Source of the DNA: Neelides folsomi
Taxonomy: Eukaryota; Arthropoda; Collembola; Neelipleona; Neelidae
Length of the DNA: 64,000 nt
Direction of reading: 5' to 3'
NCBI GenBank assembly: GCA_034687125.1
Contig: JAQGBZ010000060.1
Coordinates: 1-64,000, forward strand
This document shows positions 48,801 through 60,500 of the stretch, piece after piece. A model generated the notes under the pieces. The model did no database searches and had not been told where the DNA came from. It saw nothing but the letters and a program-made list of their open reading frames with translations. How positions within the stretch are numbered: the stretch's first letter is position 1; every line of letters starts with the position of its first letter. Made by a program: the position numbers and the translations under genes.

Positions 48801-49918
48801 TAATTGACTTACGGGTTGGGCTGTATAGTCCAAACTGTCCACTCCTTGAGTGTCCAATTTGACCAACCCTCCATCCAAATAATGTCGCTCTTTTGGACAA
48901 TACCTTGGCTCACCGTCCAGGGCTACTGTTTCGCCACTCCTGACAGTTCCACCGAACCATATGGAATGACCTCGAAGCATTTCTCTTCTATCTGTAAACT
49001 TTATTTTTAGGGATGGAATTGAGATAAATTTAAGAAATACAATATAGAGGAACCATTAAACAATTTAGCCTTTTAAACATATGATTAATTATATAATTGA
49101 AATGTAACAAATAAGTTTTTGCATGAATTATAATTTATTATCATTAATTATAATTATTAATTTTATTAGTTAAATTTTTATTCAAATTATGTATGTTAAA
49201 GTAGGTCATAACCATTTGAGAATGTTGTGATCTTATTGGGGATAAATTGATGATGGGAAAAGATTTTTCATTATTTGTTCCAAAGTTTCATTTTGAGTTA
49301 AAGTAATTTTGAACAAGAGAGCACACATAATAAAATGCCATTTTGAAGTTGTTAAATACTTGACTTTGTATGAATATAGGGAGGGGAAATTATTGGTATA
49401 AAATTCCACTTGATGGTTTAAAATTAAAAAGTGGGTGAATATTGGCAAATGTGTTTGTTGTGGGAAGAAGATGAGTTTTGGGGTTGGGGGAAAGGTCCAT
49501 TGTATTGATCTGCACATTGCGTTTTCTCATCAAGTTCTTCTCCAGAGCGTGGAGTAAGCGGATTATTTTACCATCTCGCCAGAAAGAACCCATAGAATCC
49601 CAAATGGAGATGCATCAATTGAGAGACTTCTCCTATCCATCATATTTACAACCTCCCTTCCCGCTCCGTCGAATTCGCTCAGACTCACAAAACACTCAAA
49701 GAGAGGAACAGAAAATTTATTTCACTTTCGAACCTTCTTAAATATTTATTACAGAAGTATTTATTACAGAGACTTTGTCCATGTTATGTACAAAGATTTA
49801 ATTTAAATTAATTTATTTGTTTAATTTCAGGATCGAGGAGGATGACGAGATCGAGAAGGATGTGAGTCGTGCAGAACTGTCGCGAAACAACCCCAAGGAA
49901 AATTGTTCTATTCAATAA
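21863..49918 (+). CDS. EHBP1: EH domain-binding protein 1 (C2 - CH - bMERB - CaaX)
   Basis: At least 20 exons span 28 kb. C2 part: 21863-21966, 22239-22446, 22577-22755, then 22903-22988, 23280-23402 and 23495-23819. The start [18 protein letters not shown] and [17 protein letters not shown] are typical EHBP1. CH domain: 31367-31550 ([16 protein letters not shown]) and 32830-33005. Linker: 33127-33596, 33775-33924, 34071-34166, 34688-34804, 34872-35090 and 35314-35481, with two LRERAR repeats. bMERB coiled coil: 35623-35743, 35913-36012 ([15 protein letters not shown]), 38756-38829, 43629-43743 and 49831-49918. The C-terminus NCSIQ is a CaaX box for prenylation, as in the human protein (CVLQ). 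EHBP1 links Rab8/Rab10 membranes to EHD proteins and actin in endosomal recycling. Phases fail to join 23819 to 31367, so at least one exon in that gap is unplaced. Confidence 0.93.
25589..25621. repeat. Perfect inverted repeat, 14-bp arms
   Basis: Arms ACATCGTGATGTGA (25589-25602) and TCACATCACGATGT (25608-25621) are exact reverse complements around the 5-base centre GACGG. The arm also contains the self-complementary-like ATCGTGAT. It lies in a GC-richer block of the EHBP1 intron. It could be a hairpin or a dyad protein-binding site. Confidence 0.8.
27231..27272. repeat. 12-bp tandem repeat, about 3.5 copies
   Basis: Units like GTGAACGTAGAC recur with a few substitutions. The repeat creates a chance Val-Asp-Val-Asn reading frame. 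It is non-coding as far as I can tell. Confidence 0.7.
28738..28840. repeat. Degenerate short repeat (GATTTGAA-like)
   Basis: About eight imperfect copies of an 8-12 bp motif around GATTTGAA / AATTTGAA within 100 bp of intron. This is simple-sequence drift; no function is implied. Confidence 0.55.
30095..31089 (-). CDS. Nested antisense gene, unrecognised protein (5' end unresolved)
   Basis: Three exons on the strand opposite EHBP1 join in phase with GT-AG introns: 30691-31089, 30409-30562 and 30095-30253. They give at least 235 aa. Exon 1 reads from an acceptor (TTTGTAG) with no in-frame ATG ahead of it, so a start exon is missing, or translation begins at the internal Met in [12 protein letters not shown]. 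Visible features are basic and aromatic content, [19 protein letters not shown], a hydrophobic strand [12 protein letters not shown], a His-rich [12 protein letters not shown] and [16 protein letters not shown]. The last exon can also be read in a second open frame ending at 30061 ([15 protein letters not shown] onwards) if a weaker donor is used. I recognise no family. Three open exons with consistent phases argue that it is, or was, a real gene. Confidence 0.5.
31551..32829. other. EHBP1 intron within the CH domain
   Basis: About 1.3 kb, AT-rich on the left and GC-richer from about 32510. It splits the CH domain exactly after RPDL. No other gene was seen. Confidence 0.5.
36013..38755. other. 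EHBP1 intron inside the bMERB region
   Basis: 2.7 kb with alternating AT-rich and GC-richer blocks (for example 36780-36960, 37140-37420 and 38080-38290). Short open frames exist on both strands, but none has splice or family support. Confidence 0.5.
38830..43628. other. EHBP1 intron, 4.8 kb
   Basis: Contains a TA-repeat (about 41550-41580) and GC-richer islands near 39340-39680, 41270-41480 and 42090-42400. No gene recognised. The islands are candidate regulatory elements. Confidence 0.5.
46634..46676. repeat. Stem-loop, 7 + 8 bp stem
   Basis: CATCCTC pairs with GAGGATG, and TGATCCAG with CTGGATCA, around a 10-base loop with a 3-base bulge on one side. It sits at the left end of the tandem array. 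Confidence 0.7.
47735..47950 (-). pseudogene. Exon-like unit C of the array
   Basis: Bounded by an AG acceptor (TTCTTCCCAG) and a GTAAGT donor. One frame is open for most of its length, includes [10 protein letters not shown] and [10 protein letters not shown], and stops 11 bases before the donor. Equal in size to unit D and homologous to it, but the 5' halves are in different frames. This suggests decay, or use as alternative last exons. Function unknown. Confidence 0.4.
48310..48524 (-). pseudogene. Exon-like unit D of the array
   Basis: Same layout as unit C 575 bp away. The open frame includes [12 protein letters not shown] and [10 protein letters not shown], and ends in a stop about 20 bases before the GTAAAT junction. 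HFWAE is shared with unit C in the same local frame. Confidence 0.4.
48813..48991 (-). CDS. Exon-like unit E, uninterrupted open exon (candidate)
   Basis: A 179-bp segment between an AG acceptor (GTTTACAG) and a GTAAGT donor, open throughout in one frame. It encodes residues such as [20 protein letters not shown] and [17 protein letters not shown] content is higher than the flanks. It shares only the donor junction convincingly with units C and D. It may be a live exon of an antisense nested gene. No family recognised and no start exon identified. Confidence 0.35.
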
Positions 49919-52900
49919 TTTTAACTTTATTTATTTATTGTGGTCAGTCAATCGCTTTCGGATTTTTCTCGGACAATTTACTTAAGAAGCGTCTTTTTAA
50001 TATATTGACTCATTGCATAAATTAGAACTTATTTACTTTCTTACATTCATTTGCACTATTTTTATTATTTATTTTATGGTATGACTTTGTATTCAAAGAT
50101 GAATTAAGATTTTGATTTCAGGATAGTTCTTGAGTTTTTAGTAAGAAAGATATTTTATTGATTTTTAAGAGATATTCTAAGTTTGCACAACCTTTGACAT
50201 TCACCGGCTTTAATTGCCAGTTTCACAATTTTCTTTATCTTTTATATAACTTTATAGTAAAGTTTAAAGCATTTATAATTAATGTTTTTGACAATTAATT
50301 TATTTTTAAGTGATTTAGATGTAATGCGATGATTTATCACAATTTTAATTATCAGCTGCAATTAACACGAATTTGTTCTATAATGCTTTGGTATAGTGTT
50401 GAATCATTAATGTTTAAATCAAGTTGCACCAAAGTAAAAGTAAAAATTAGAGGTAAATTCATATTTAAATGATGCTTTAGTGTAAGAATTATTTGTACTT
50501 TATGTAATCAACTTTGATTCCTGCCACTTTCCAAATATAATTAAATAAGAATTTGAATAAAGTGGAAGGGCTTATAATTTTGTATAAATAGGGAGTTTGT
50601 CTACAAGAATCTTTCAATTTCAAAATCAACTTTAACAATATGCAATATTAACCAAATGATATTTATCTATTCTTTCAAATTTCACTTTATTCTTTGAGCA
50701 CTTTCGAAAGATGTGAACAATTTTATGAGAGGTAACTTTACTGTTCTATGAATTATGTAATGCTCATTATTTTTATTTAATGATTTTTTATGAATAATTC
50801 ACAAGGCGTATTTGTATTTTCTTTATTAATTTATTAATTGACTTATTTGGGCAGTTTGTTTTGCTTTGAGGAATTTGTAAATCATATTAAGAGAATTCAA
50901 TTCCTTTCACTAAAAGTTTTAAAGTTTCTACTATAAAATAATTTGTTAAATATTCATAATAGGACACATTCTTTTTGTTTAAATTTCTGAATGCTTACCA
51001 TATCTTATGAAACATTGATGGACCGTTATTTATTCAAGATTCCCATTGTGTAAGATTCAAAGGGTGCTCTGCTGTTATTCCGATCAATTCCAAAACTAAC
51101 AGAACACATCAAAATGCATTTAATTATAATTAATCTATCTATTTACATTTATAAAAGTACAGTTACGAAAATTAAATATATTTAAAAGATATTAATATTT
51201 ATTCACAGTTTTAATAATGAGTTTTAATATTGAGCGTTATTAGCAGCAGGCTTTTGAATTAAAGCTTATTTACTCTTGCCTCATGTTACCTTTGAACAAT
51301 TAATTGATAATTAATTAGCAATTCTATTAAATGTGTAATTAAAAGATGCGCAAGTCGTTCAAATCGCTAAAATCGTGTTAAATAGATTCATAATATTAAT
51401 AAAAGTCTGCAAAAGCAATGTTTGCTAAATGCTTATAGAAATTCCTAAAGAGGACGAATATTGTTATTAAGTGCAACGATGCTGATGATATTTACCAATT
51501 AAATAACGCAGTTAATCATAGAAATATTTTCCACCTTGTGAGGAAATTCCAATGTGTTGTTGTTAAATCCTGGCATTTGCATTTGATAATCAAATGGTAG
51601 TTTTAGCATTTTCCTACTTAACCAATTGCGTAAATTTATAGTGTTTCGACGATGAATAAAAACCAAAGTCATTTAACCACCTTTATCCAATTATTCATTC
51701 ATTTATTCATATTTAATCATATAATATTGATTCATATTTAACTCTACAATATTTAATTCATATTAATTTTTATAGTTTTATTATTTTAGTTAGTATTCTT
51801 AATAATTAAATTATTTCATCCAAGCCCTTCCGGAACTTAATATGGCTTTGAATGGGAAAATGCTATTTAATTTAAATTAGAGCATAAATGTGCCTGGGAG
51901 ATTCATTTGGGGGGTTTTAAATGAAAAGGGCAATTGATTAGCTGGCGGAAACCCCGAACGTCCCAAATGAACCTTGACGGATTGGAGGGTGGAAGGGAGT
52001 GAGATGTTAATAAAGGGTAAATGAGTCTTAAATATTGAAGGGCCGAGGGAGATTGTGAAGGGAGTCTCAGAGGAGGGAGGGTGGATTAGGAAGGATACAA
52101 TTTCAATTTACCCGCCTCCCCAGTTCCTCTTCAATGAGTTAGACTTTGGGGCGTCTTGGCCCTCAATTTCCAATTTCATCAACAGACTCAAAATATTGAT
52201 TGGATTCGCCTTGTACGAAATGTTACATCGGATTAATTCTCATTTTAGATTTACTAAATCTCAACACAACACAGATGGGTTTGAATTCCTCGATGAACGT
52301 GGCCATGAAGTGGCAAATGAACAGTTAATTGCTTTCAACTTTAATGACACTAAAATTTTAATTATTTTTTAAACTATTAATTAAAATACTGATTTTAAAA
52401 GTATATTTGTTGTGGCGCTAGACGTAATGAAAAGAGTTTGTGTTGTAATAAATGATGATGATGATGAATTTTCAATACATTTTATGAATTTTTTATGTTT
52501 ATTAGAAAAATCGTATTGCAAATAAAAATTGACCCGAATGACTTCAAAGTTTTCACTTTATTTTGGCACACGTAATAATAATGTAATTTATTATTAATTA
52601 ATAATATATTCTTGATTTTTTTTAACACAACTCGGATAATACATTCATATTCACATATTTATACCGCAAGATTAAATTGTAACATTATTACATTATTTAT
52701 TTTTGACCGCCATTAATTTTTACCGTACAATGATTCAGATATTTTTACAATAAGTAACATTTTAATTGCCATCAATTACATTTATTATTTCTTACATCGG
52801 CAGTCGCATTAAATGGAAACAGTATTAGGTATACGTTCATTATTTCATTTATTGGGTATTAATTGTAGATGTAATTATTGTTAAACTCAATCAGCACTAA

Positions 52901-54570
52901 ATGAGATAAAATATAAAATCATTATGATGGTCATCAAATGCAATTTCCAGTCCTTGCATTGCATATTGTGTGGAGAAATGAAGATTTGTATTAACTAACA
53001 TTATGTCTAATTTTTACGTCTATTGTTTTACATACAGATTTGAGTATCTCTGGTCGTAATTGTTAAAGAGTGAAGAAGAGGTTTAAAGAAGCGAGTCAAA
53101 AAATGCTGCACTTTAAACCTTCTTATCTTCAATGGCGGATTAAAAGGGTTGAGAAGATACAAATGGAACTCCTCCGTTTAAATAACACATTTTTAATCTT
53201 AATTCGAGCCCCAACTATTTACATGTTACGTGTGTGGATGTTAAGTGTAGACTTAAGTTGATGCTAATTGAATGCTATGATACTCCTAATCCTATTTCGT
53301 CTGTACAGGTAATTATTATAATGATTTCTTATATAAATAATCCTAGCTTAACATTATTTACAAATGCACATTTTCCCTAAACATCTCTCTACTTTTTTAA
53401 CCCTTGCGTCGCTCATTTACCAAACATTTAATATTTAGGATTTTCATTCATTTTATTATTTCTGTGAATAAGTTTAATTAAAAATTCAATTTTTAAAAGA
53501 AACTTGATGATTCTATTAAAATTAAATGTGAAATAATTAATAAAACAATTTAGAATAAATGTTCAAAGTGGCGCTAAATGATCAATGTTTAAAAAAAATG
53601 AAGGAAATTGTCCTAAAAAGTTGGTGAATTACAAGGCATGGAAAGACGGGTATTTCCATCCCTTTTCCGGGGAATATTCCAGCGACTCAACCGGGTTGAT
53701 GAGCGTTGGAGAAACAGAGCCGAGCGGAGGGCTCGTCTTCGACCTCGACGTCGACACAGAAGCGATGAGCGGATTTCTCAAAAGAAGCCCATTCGGAGAA
53801 CTCAATCCGCCGCTGCTCATCATTTGACCCAAATTGGTCATTGGGCTTGAATGAATCTAAGGAACATTTGATTGGCTAATTTCCTAATACAGTTTTTTAC
53901 CATTTTTTTCAATTGTTTATTTTATGGAATCAAAACATTCTGAGATTTGCATTGTCTGCGTGCAAATTCCACCCCCAAAAGCCCCATTTTTCAAGGATTC
54001 GTTTATTTTAGCTTCGTTGCATTATGCTAAATATTTCTTTCTATAGGCCAATTCATGATTATGCCAATTCAATTTTATGCGATCGAATAATTAACTAATA
54101 ATTACTAAATATTGTTAGTGAACATTGTCGTTAAATGACTTTCATACACTTTTGAATGCAAGGTATTTTTCCAATGTGGAGATTTGTGGTATTGGTTAAA
54201 TTTTCACTATTAATTTAATTAATCGAACATTCTGCGATTTTTGCGAAGCTCCCAGCTCTATTTCTAATAATTTAAATTTAAATGCTTTTCTGCTCTTTGT
54301 AGTTGAACAGTTTAAATAGCCATTCTTATAAATTTTAAATAACTTAAAAATTCCAATTTTGTATTATTTTCCACAGGTTTAAGATTAGCGTCGTAATTTT
54401 TTAATTAAAAAATCCCAATATTCAATTATTGCATTTCTTTTACATTTGATCGACATTTAATTGGAACTTAATGCCTTTTAGTGAAAAGTGTGAGGAATGT
54501 GAGGGCGAAGATCGGTGTGGTTTCATTCACAATTAAATATTTAAATTACTACGCGTCGTTATTTGGCCAT
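49919..54570. other. Intergenic between convergent EHBP1 and Otx
   Basis: 4.65 kb, mostly AT-rich. It includes the 3' UTRs of both genes, a GATGAT microsatellite (about 52450-52466), a GC-richer patch at 51880-52150 and a striking GC-rich island at 53630-53850 with three open frames. No established gene. Confidence 0.5.
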
Positions 54571-57500
54571 TCACCATGCGAAATGGTTTACCGGTCCGTT
54601 GAGTTGCGAGGCTGAGGAAAGATAGTCCATGTTGGAGTAATAGGAGGAATGGCTGTAGTTTTGACTGTAGCAGGAGGAACTCCCTTGATGGCCCATTGAC
54701 CCTCCGTGACCTCCCATTGCCATGCTCATACCGCTACCACTCATGTAATTAGAACGGTCGAGGCAGTTCGGGGCCATTAAGGATCCTAATTAACAACAAA
54801 AGATTTTCACTTAAGATTTTACGAGTTTTTGGAAACTGGTTTGAGGATCTATTTTAACATCCTAAGTATTCTAAAGATTATGTCAATAATATTAATTAAT
54901 TATAATTATTATAATAAATAATGATCGGATTTTTAAATTCGGATATTTTTTGAGATTTTACGAGTTTATGAAATTAATTAATTTTGTTATTAATTAATTA
55001 TTATACACAATGGGGAGTTATAAAATTAAATTTATTTACCTTGAGAAGACATGAGGTCGCTCATCGGGCTGAGGGATGAAGTTGACCAGAGACCATAACC
55101 AGGCCCCGTGGCCCCGACGGAGCTTCCGTTGCTCGACCCGTGGTGGAGATGCGAAGCGATGGGATTCATCCCAAGACCCCCGTGCCCGTTCCCGCCAGGA
55201 CCCGAATTAGAGGAAGGGGTCGGGAGTGGCGGGAGTTTGTAAGGAGATTCCCGGTGGTGGTTCGGTGGATGGTGATGGTGGGCATGGTGGAGGGAGGAAG
55301 GAGGGGATTGGGAATTGTCGGGGCTGTTGCCCAAACTCGTCCCGCTGTTCCCGTGATGGTTGCTGTTGTTATTATTGTTGTTGTGGGTGGGATGGGCCGG
55401 GGCGGTGATTCCGCTCCCGGGTGTGGAATTCTCAGCTTTGATCTTTTTCGGCTTCGATGTTGTTTTCTCCGTGTGGGTTTGTTGCTTGGCTTGTTGGCGG
55501 CATTTGGCTCGACGGTTTTTGAACCAAACCTGAGGAAATACATAGAATCGTTTGAAATAATGAAATAAAGCTTTAAAATTAATTAACTTGATTATTTTTA
55601 AATATAGTAATTTCGCTTGACATATTTCATATACAGTATGTGAATGTCGCCCACGCCAAAATTAATATTTTAATAATTGTAAATAATATTATTAATTAAA
55701 TTAAATGTTTACAGGTTGGTATTTGTGAAGAGTTAAAACGTTTTGCACTATGAAATAAAAGTGGTTAATTTACATTTTTGTGTAGTAGAAAATATATTTG
55801 TGAAAATGCGAATGTTAAAATGGTTGAACGAAATGGTTGGAATTTTCGGGGGACATAAATATAAATTTGTAGATAATGGGCATCATAGGTTTTCATTGAG
55901 GCCCCAAGATTTATTGTCACATCTGGAAGAGATTGTGAGTTTTGTGAGAGAGAGTGAGTGAATGTTTTTGTTTCCTCTAATCCCTCCATTGTCCAACTCC
56001 GATCCGAGCCGATGATGATAAAGAAATGAGAAAGAGGTCATTGTGACATGATGCGCCGTCACTCTCGGTTGGTCATTCATAGGTCACGTTTTCCCCGCCT
56101 CCCTTCCGCCGCCTCCATTCCCACACCAGTCCCGACCTCCTACATCTCACAACTATGACCACCTTGAGTTACAATTCCATTTCCGACATCACGAACTCAC
56201 TTTCAAAGCACAATTGATTGTAAAATATACAATGTAGTCCGAAGAACTAAATTACAGTAACGAGAAAAACCCAGAAATATATTTTCAAAGACTAAAATCA
56301 CAATAATACTAAAATCACAATGCTAAAGTCTAAAGTCACAAAAGTCAAAACGCTAAAGTCACAAAGAGCAAAATGCTAAAATCCCGATTGCTAAAAGTGC
56401 TGAAAATTTCTTTTAACTGAATTTGAAGCCAATTGGATTTTTATGATTTTGGATAAATATTTAAAGTAGTTAATATTCTTAACAGTTTTTTTTGTGTTTT
56501 TGTGCATGTTTGTTATAAATTGGTTAAAGAGGATTTTAACCGATTTTGAGAACAAGTTGATATGATTATTGGGCTAAGGGAAGTTAATTAAGGGTGAGAG
56601 ATTTGAGGAATAACATGGCCATAAAGAGCTTTTACAAAAGAATGAGAATTGTCTAGAAAAATATTTGTAGGTTTCCGCCCGTTTCCGTCCTCAAAGTCCA
56701 TTATGTTTGGTCACGTACGCCGCGACCCGAACTTTATTTTCAAATCTTCACTTTCTGACTTTTAGATTCCTCCAAAAGTCGAAAAGGGAATTTTACAAGG
56801 AGGAACACTTTTCTTCAACTCTCAGCATTTCACTCCGGTTAACTAAATATTTACAAGTGGTTCGATGTGGAGACTTTAAGTGAGAAAACCATCGAGCCCA
56901 CACTTCATAACTTCTTAACTCAACTCATTTAGATGCTAAAACTACACGTTTGGGATTCCGTTAAACAAATAGAAATTTTTTATTTATAAAAAATCCAATG
57001 GAATTCATCCTTTAATATAAAGTTATAATAATGCGTAAAATAGGCCGATATCGATATAGGTAAGCAGAAGATAAGCCAAATATTCAACTACAGACAGAGC
57101 AGAGAATGATTCTATAAATTCTAAATAATTATTAATTTAATTTAAAATATTATTTGTTTAGCGTTAAGTTAATATAAGAAATGCTTAATGTTTCTATTTA
57201 TATTTCTATTTATATTGTATTTAAGTTGAATTCCTATCACATATTCCCAATATTGAATTAAAAATAAGTAGAAAACAATTTTTGACTCGGAGTTTATTGA
57301 ATTAAACCATTGAATTAAATTATCACGTTACGCAAATAGAATTTGATCTCTTTAATAGGAAGAGTGACGAAAAGCTGAATTGATATCCAAACTCATCTTT
57401 CAACCCCACTCATATCAAATACATTCAATATATATGATATATAATAGCTATAGCTAATCCCAATTTCAACTTTTCTAACTTTTCATAGTCACTGTATAAA

Positions 57501-60500
57501 AGTGTTTGTCTAACTTTTATACAAAATATAAGTTATATACAAAATATTTATAACTAATATGATATTAGTGGTAGTAATATCATCTTGATATTGGTTTAAT
57601 AAAAAAGGTTGTAGGGTGAATATAATGACCTTACGGTGTTAATGGTCGTAATGGAAAGAGACGTGAATTGAATTAGCAAACCCCTTAGAGATCCATTGGG
57701 TGATTAATGGCTTTATCGGAGTTCACACTCTTATAGAGCAAACAAAACTCTCACCATTCCTTCCTATTTTCATGGGCCCATGAAAACTCATGATGGAAAC
57801 CCAATTTTATGATCCCAATTCCCTCAATACAACCAAGGATCGTAAAAGTGTAAAAGTTGTCCACATTAAATATAGACAGCCTTCTGATTACGCCCCGAAA
57901 CCGAAGGGTTATTTCCTTTTTTATGATGCGTCAACCCTTTTTAGTTATAGCACTCTCCTTTCTTTACTTCGACAAATCCCAGTAGCACATCCAATTATAG
58001 AAGAAAACAACTGTGAAAATCCTTATTTACTTTTAGAATTCATTCACAATTTCAATAGAAAATCTGTTTTTGTAATCAAAATTTAAAAATAAAAATTAAC
58101 GACTTTCAAAAATTAAAAAAACGCGATCCGTTTCATAGCTATTGAAATCTTGTATTAATTTTTGATTATTAGATTTTAAATAGATATTTATAATGACTTT
58201 GTAAAATTAAAAATACAAATAAATTAATTTTCCTGTAATTTCAAATAATGTGCGTAGGATTGTGAATTGTGAATATTCTAAATGTCGAATATGTGTCAAA
58301 TTGTAAAAAGAATCTAAATATGGTATATGCACATTTATTTAACTATGGTTAAGATTTGTGAAGATTATCTTGGAAAATAAGAGTAATTTTGAAGGCGTAT
58401 CTTTGGGTTGTTTGGTCCTGGGAATGAAGGTGTGATTTTGTGGAGTGGGATCATTTTGGTCATTGAATTGTAGGAGTGAAGGAGGCGTATTGTTAGCCGG
58501 CCCCATTCCTACCGTGCAAATTACAGGGGTCGTTCCCCGTTTGTGTCAACACTAATAGCCATTTAACCTATTGTCCCGAGCACGTACAAAAATAATCATT
58601 CCTTCATTTTGTGACGGGCCTCTGTTGGATCTCCGTTTCTGCCTTCTCATCCTCTCCAGAATGTTTCAATCACCTGAGGAGGAAATTTCAAAGGCACTCG
58701 CTCAGGAAATCCAAACCCACTCATTTGAAATCATACAGCAAAGGTCCCCCATTGACTCTCACGCCCTTTCCATTCCACGGACCCTCCACGGCCCTTAACA
58801 ATAAAATGAGTAAACGGCGGGCTTTTTCCTTCAGATCGCCACTGGTGATTCACCAGTTGAACAGCATGGGGCTTTCGCAAAAATTGATACTAAATCTGTC
58901 ACCACAACCAGTTAAACTCAAACTCAACATGAGAATTTAAAGAGCTAAAATGGCGTAAAAATATTTTGAGTAAATTCAAGCCGAAAAATATTATTTTGAA
59001 GAATCAAATAATTTAAAAGATTTCTTATAACATTTAGTTTAGCAGTTACCACTTGATCTTATAAAAATTGCAATTTTGTGTAATATGATAATGACTGTGA
59101 TCAAAATTGATCTTGTTTCATTTCTTTAGTTTTGACCAAAGTTTGTTTAAATGTATTTTTGTAAAGATGCAGATGGTCGTAAGAAAGAAGGACGAGCCAT
59201 TTGAGATTTTTCCTTTTTTTCCCCTCTACATTTCACTTCCCATACTTGAAGGAATAAAAAAAGGATGAGACATCAAATTGAAAGATCCCTTTGACTCCCC
59301 AGAGGATCATTACCAATTACGAACATCATGCTCAGGTGACAAATGAGCCACATCTGACACACCTTCTGAAAGCAAATACAAGTCCCTTCTTGAATCCGTT
59401 TCAAAACTCCTTCCGTCCATTCAGTCTGTGTAAAGTAAATTAATTGATTTATGAAGCCTCTTTATCAAACGTCCCTTCCAGACATTTGGGACACGCGTAG
59501 AAAGAAAGCCAAACAACATTGGAGAACCTTAAACACTCTTCCTCACATATCCACCCTTATCAGAATGAACCTAATGAATGTAATGAAGAACATTCTTTCC
59601 ACGTGAACGAACATTAAATTCAACAATTCACACCGTTGCTCATTTAATTCATTCAATCACAATTCTACATGATTTGACAAAAATTTCTCAATACCTTTGA
59701 GAATATTTGTAAATAGTCATTAGGTATAAATATTGTGATACAGAATCAATCAGTTTGTAAATGGAGATCGTGTTTTTAAAACAATAATGATTGTTATATC
59801 TATTATTTACAATTTAAGTTCTGCAATAATATAATAGTTTCAATAAAAATCAAATGGATTTAACGAGAAGCATCGTAAAGGAAATTAAATTGTAACATTG
59901 AATTTGGGATTTTTGTATGTATCGAATTTCGACTATGTTTTCCAGAGCTTTTCAAGTAATGATAAGAAATGATGTGAAATATTTGGTAAGATTTTTGTTT
60001 ACCTGAACACGCGACTCGGGCAAATTGATTTTCAGTGCGACCTCCTCCCTCATGAATATATCCGGATAGCGTGTTTTCCCAAAGAGATTCTCGAGGACGT
60101 CGAGTTGAGCTCTCGTGAAAGTCGTCCGCTCCCTCCGTTGTTTCCTCGGGTTCGACCCTGCAAAACCCACATCAAACTTATTATCAATCCCAACATCAAA
60201 ATCCTAACATAATTGCATAGACACGATGCCGTTGGTGGAAAATGCACTTTGGGAATTGTAAGGCTTCCATTCCTACTTCAACACCTTCCATGTTACAAAT
60301 TCTACTTGGAAAGTATCCCTATAATATTTACTCATATAAAAATACCAACATAGTATAAGATACATTATTGTACATACAGTAGTCAGCTATTCAGGTATGT
60401 ATAGTTTGTAGCACATTTATCTTTAGTTCTATAGGAAGAAGGTAAATGGATATTATGTATAATGAATAAGTGGAGTAAATATGGAGATGTCTGGATGGAA

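Larger units (their letters stand above)
46560..49000 (-). repeat. Array of diverged tandem exon-like units, antisense to EHBP1
   Basis: Direct copies share a donor-like junction on the minus strand: CCTGGCCC|GTAAGTCAATC at 47735, CCTGGCTC|GTAAATCAATC at 48310, CCCAACCC|GTAAGTCAATT at 48813, CCTGACCT|GTAATCTCAATC at about 46580, and a GC-mutated version near 46994. Cores at 47735-47950 (216 bp) and 48310-48524 (215 bp) also share the acceptor side TTCTTCCCAG and the segment CATTTTTGGGCAGAG. The linkers are homologous too (46780-46880 with 47214-47300; TTATAATTATTGTGG before a CAGTGGGA in two copies). Spacing is about 425-735 bp. Confidence 0.65.
43744..49830. other. Last EHBP1 intron, 6.1 kb
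   Basis: Holds GC-richer islands (44100-44700, 45560-46330 and 49480-49740) and, at about 46560-49000, the antisense tandem exon-like units described separately. No ordinary gene recognised. Confidence 0.5.

Noticed and set aside
52055-52372. 105-codon frame between EHBP1 and Otx
   Set aside because: Composition follows local base content; no motif and no splice sites in support.
52450-52466. GATGAT run as a possible functional element
   Set aside because: Ordinary microsatellite.
55140-55568. Plus-strand frame rich in Gly, Val and Arg
   Set aside because: Shadow of the His/Ser/Asn-rich Otx third exon.
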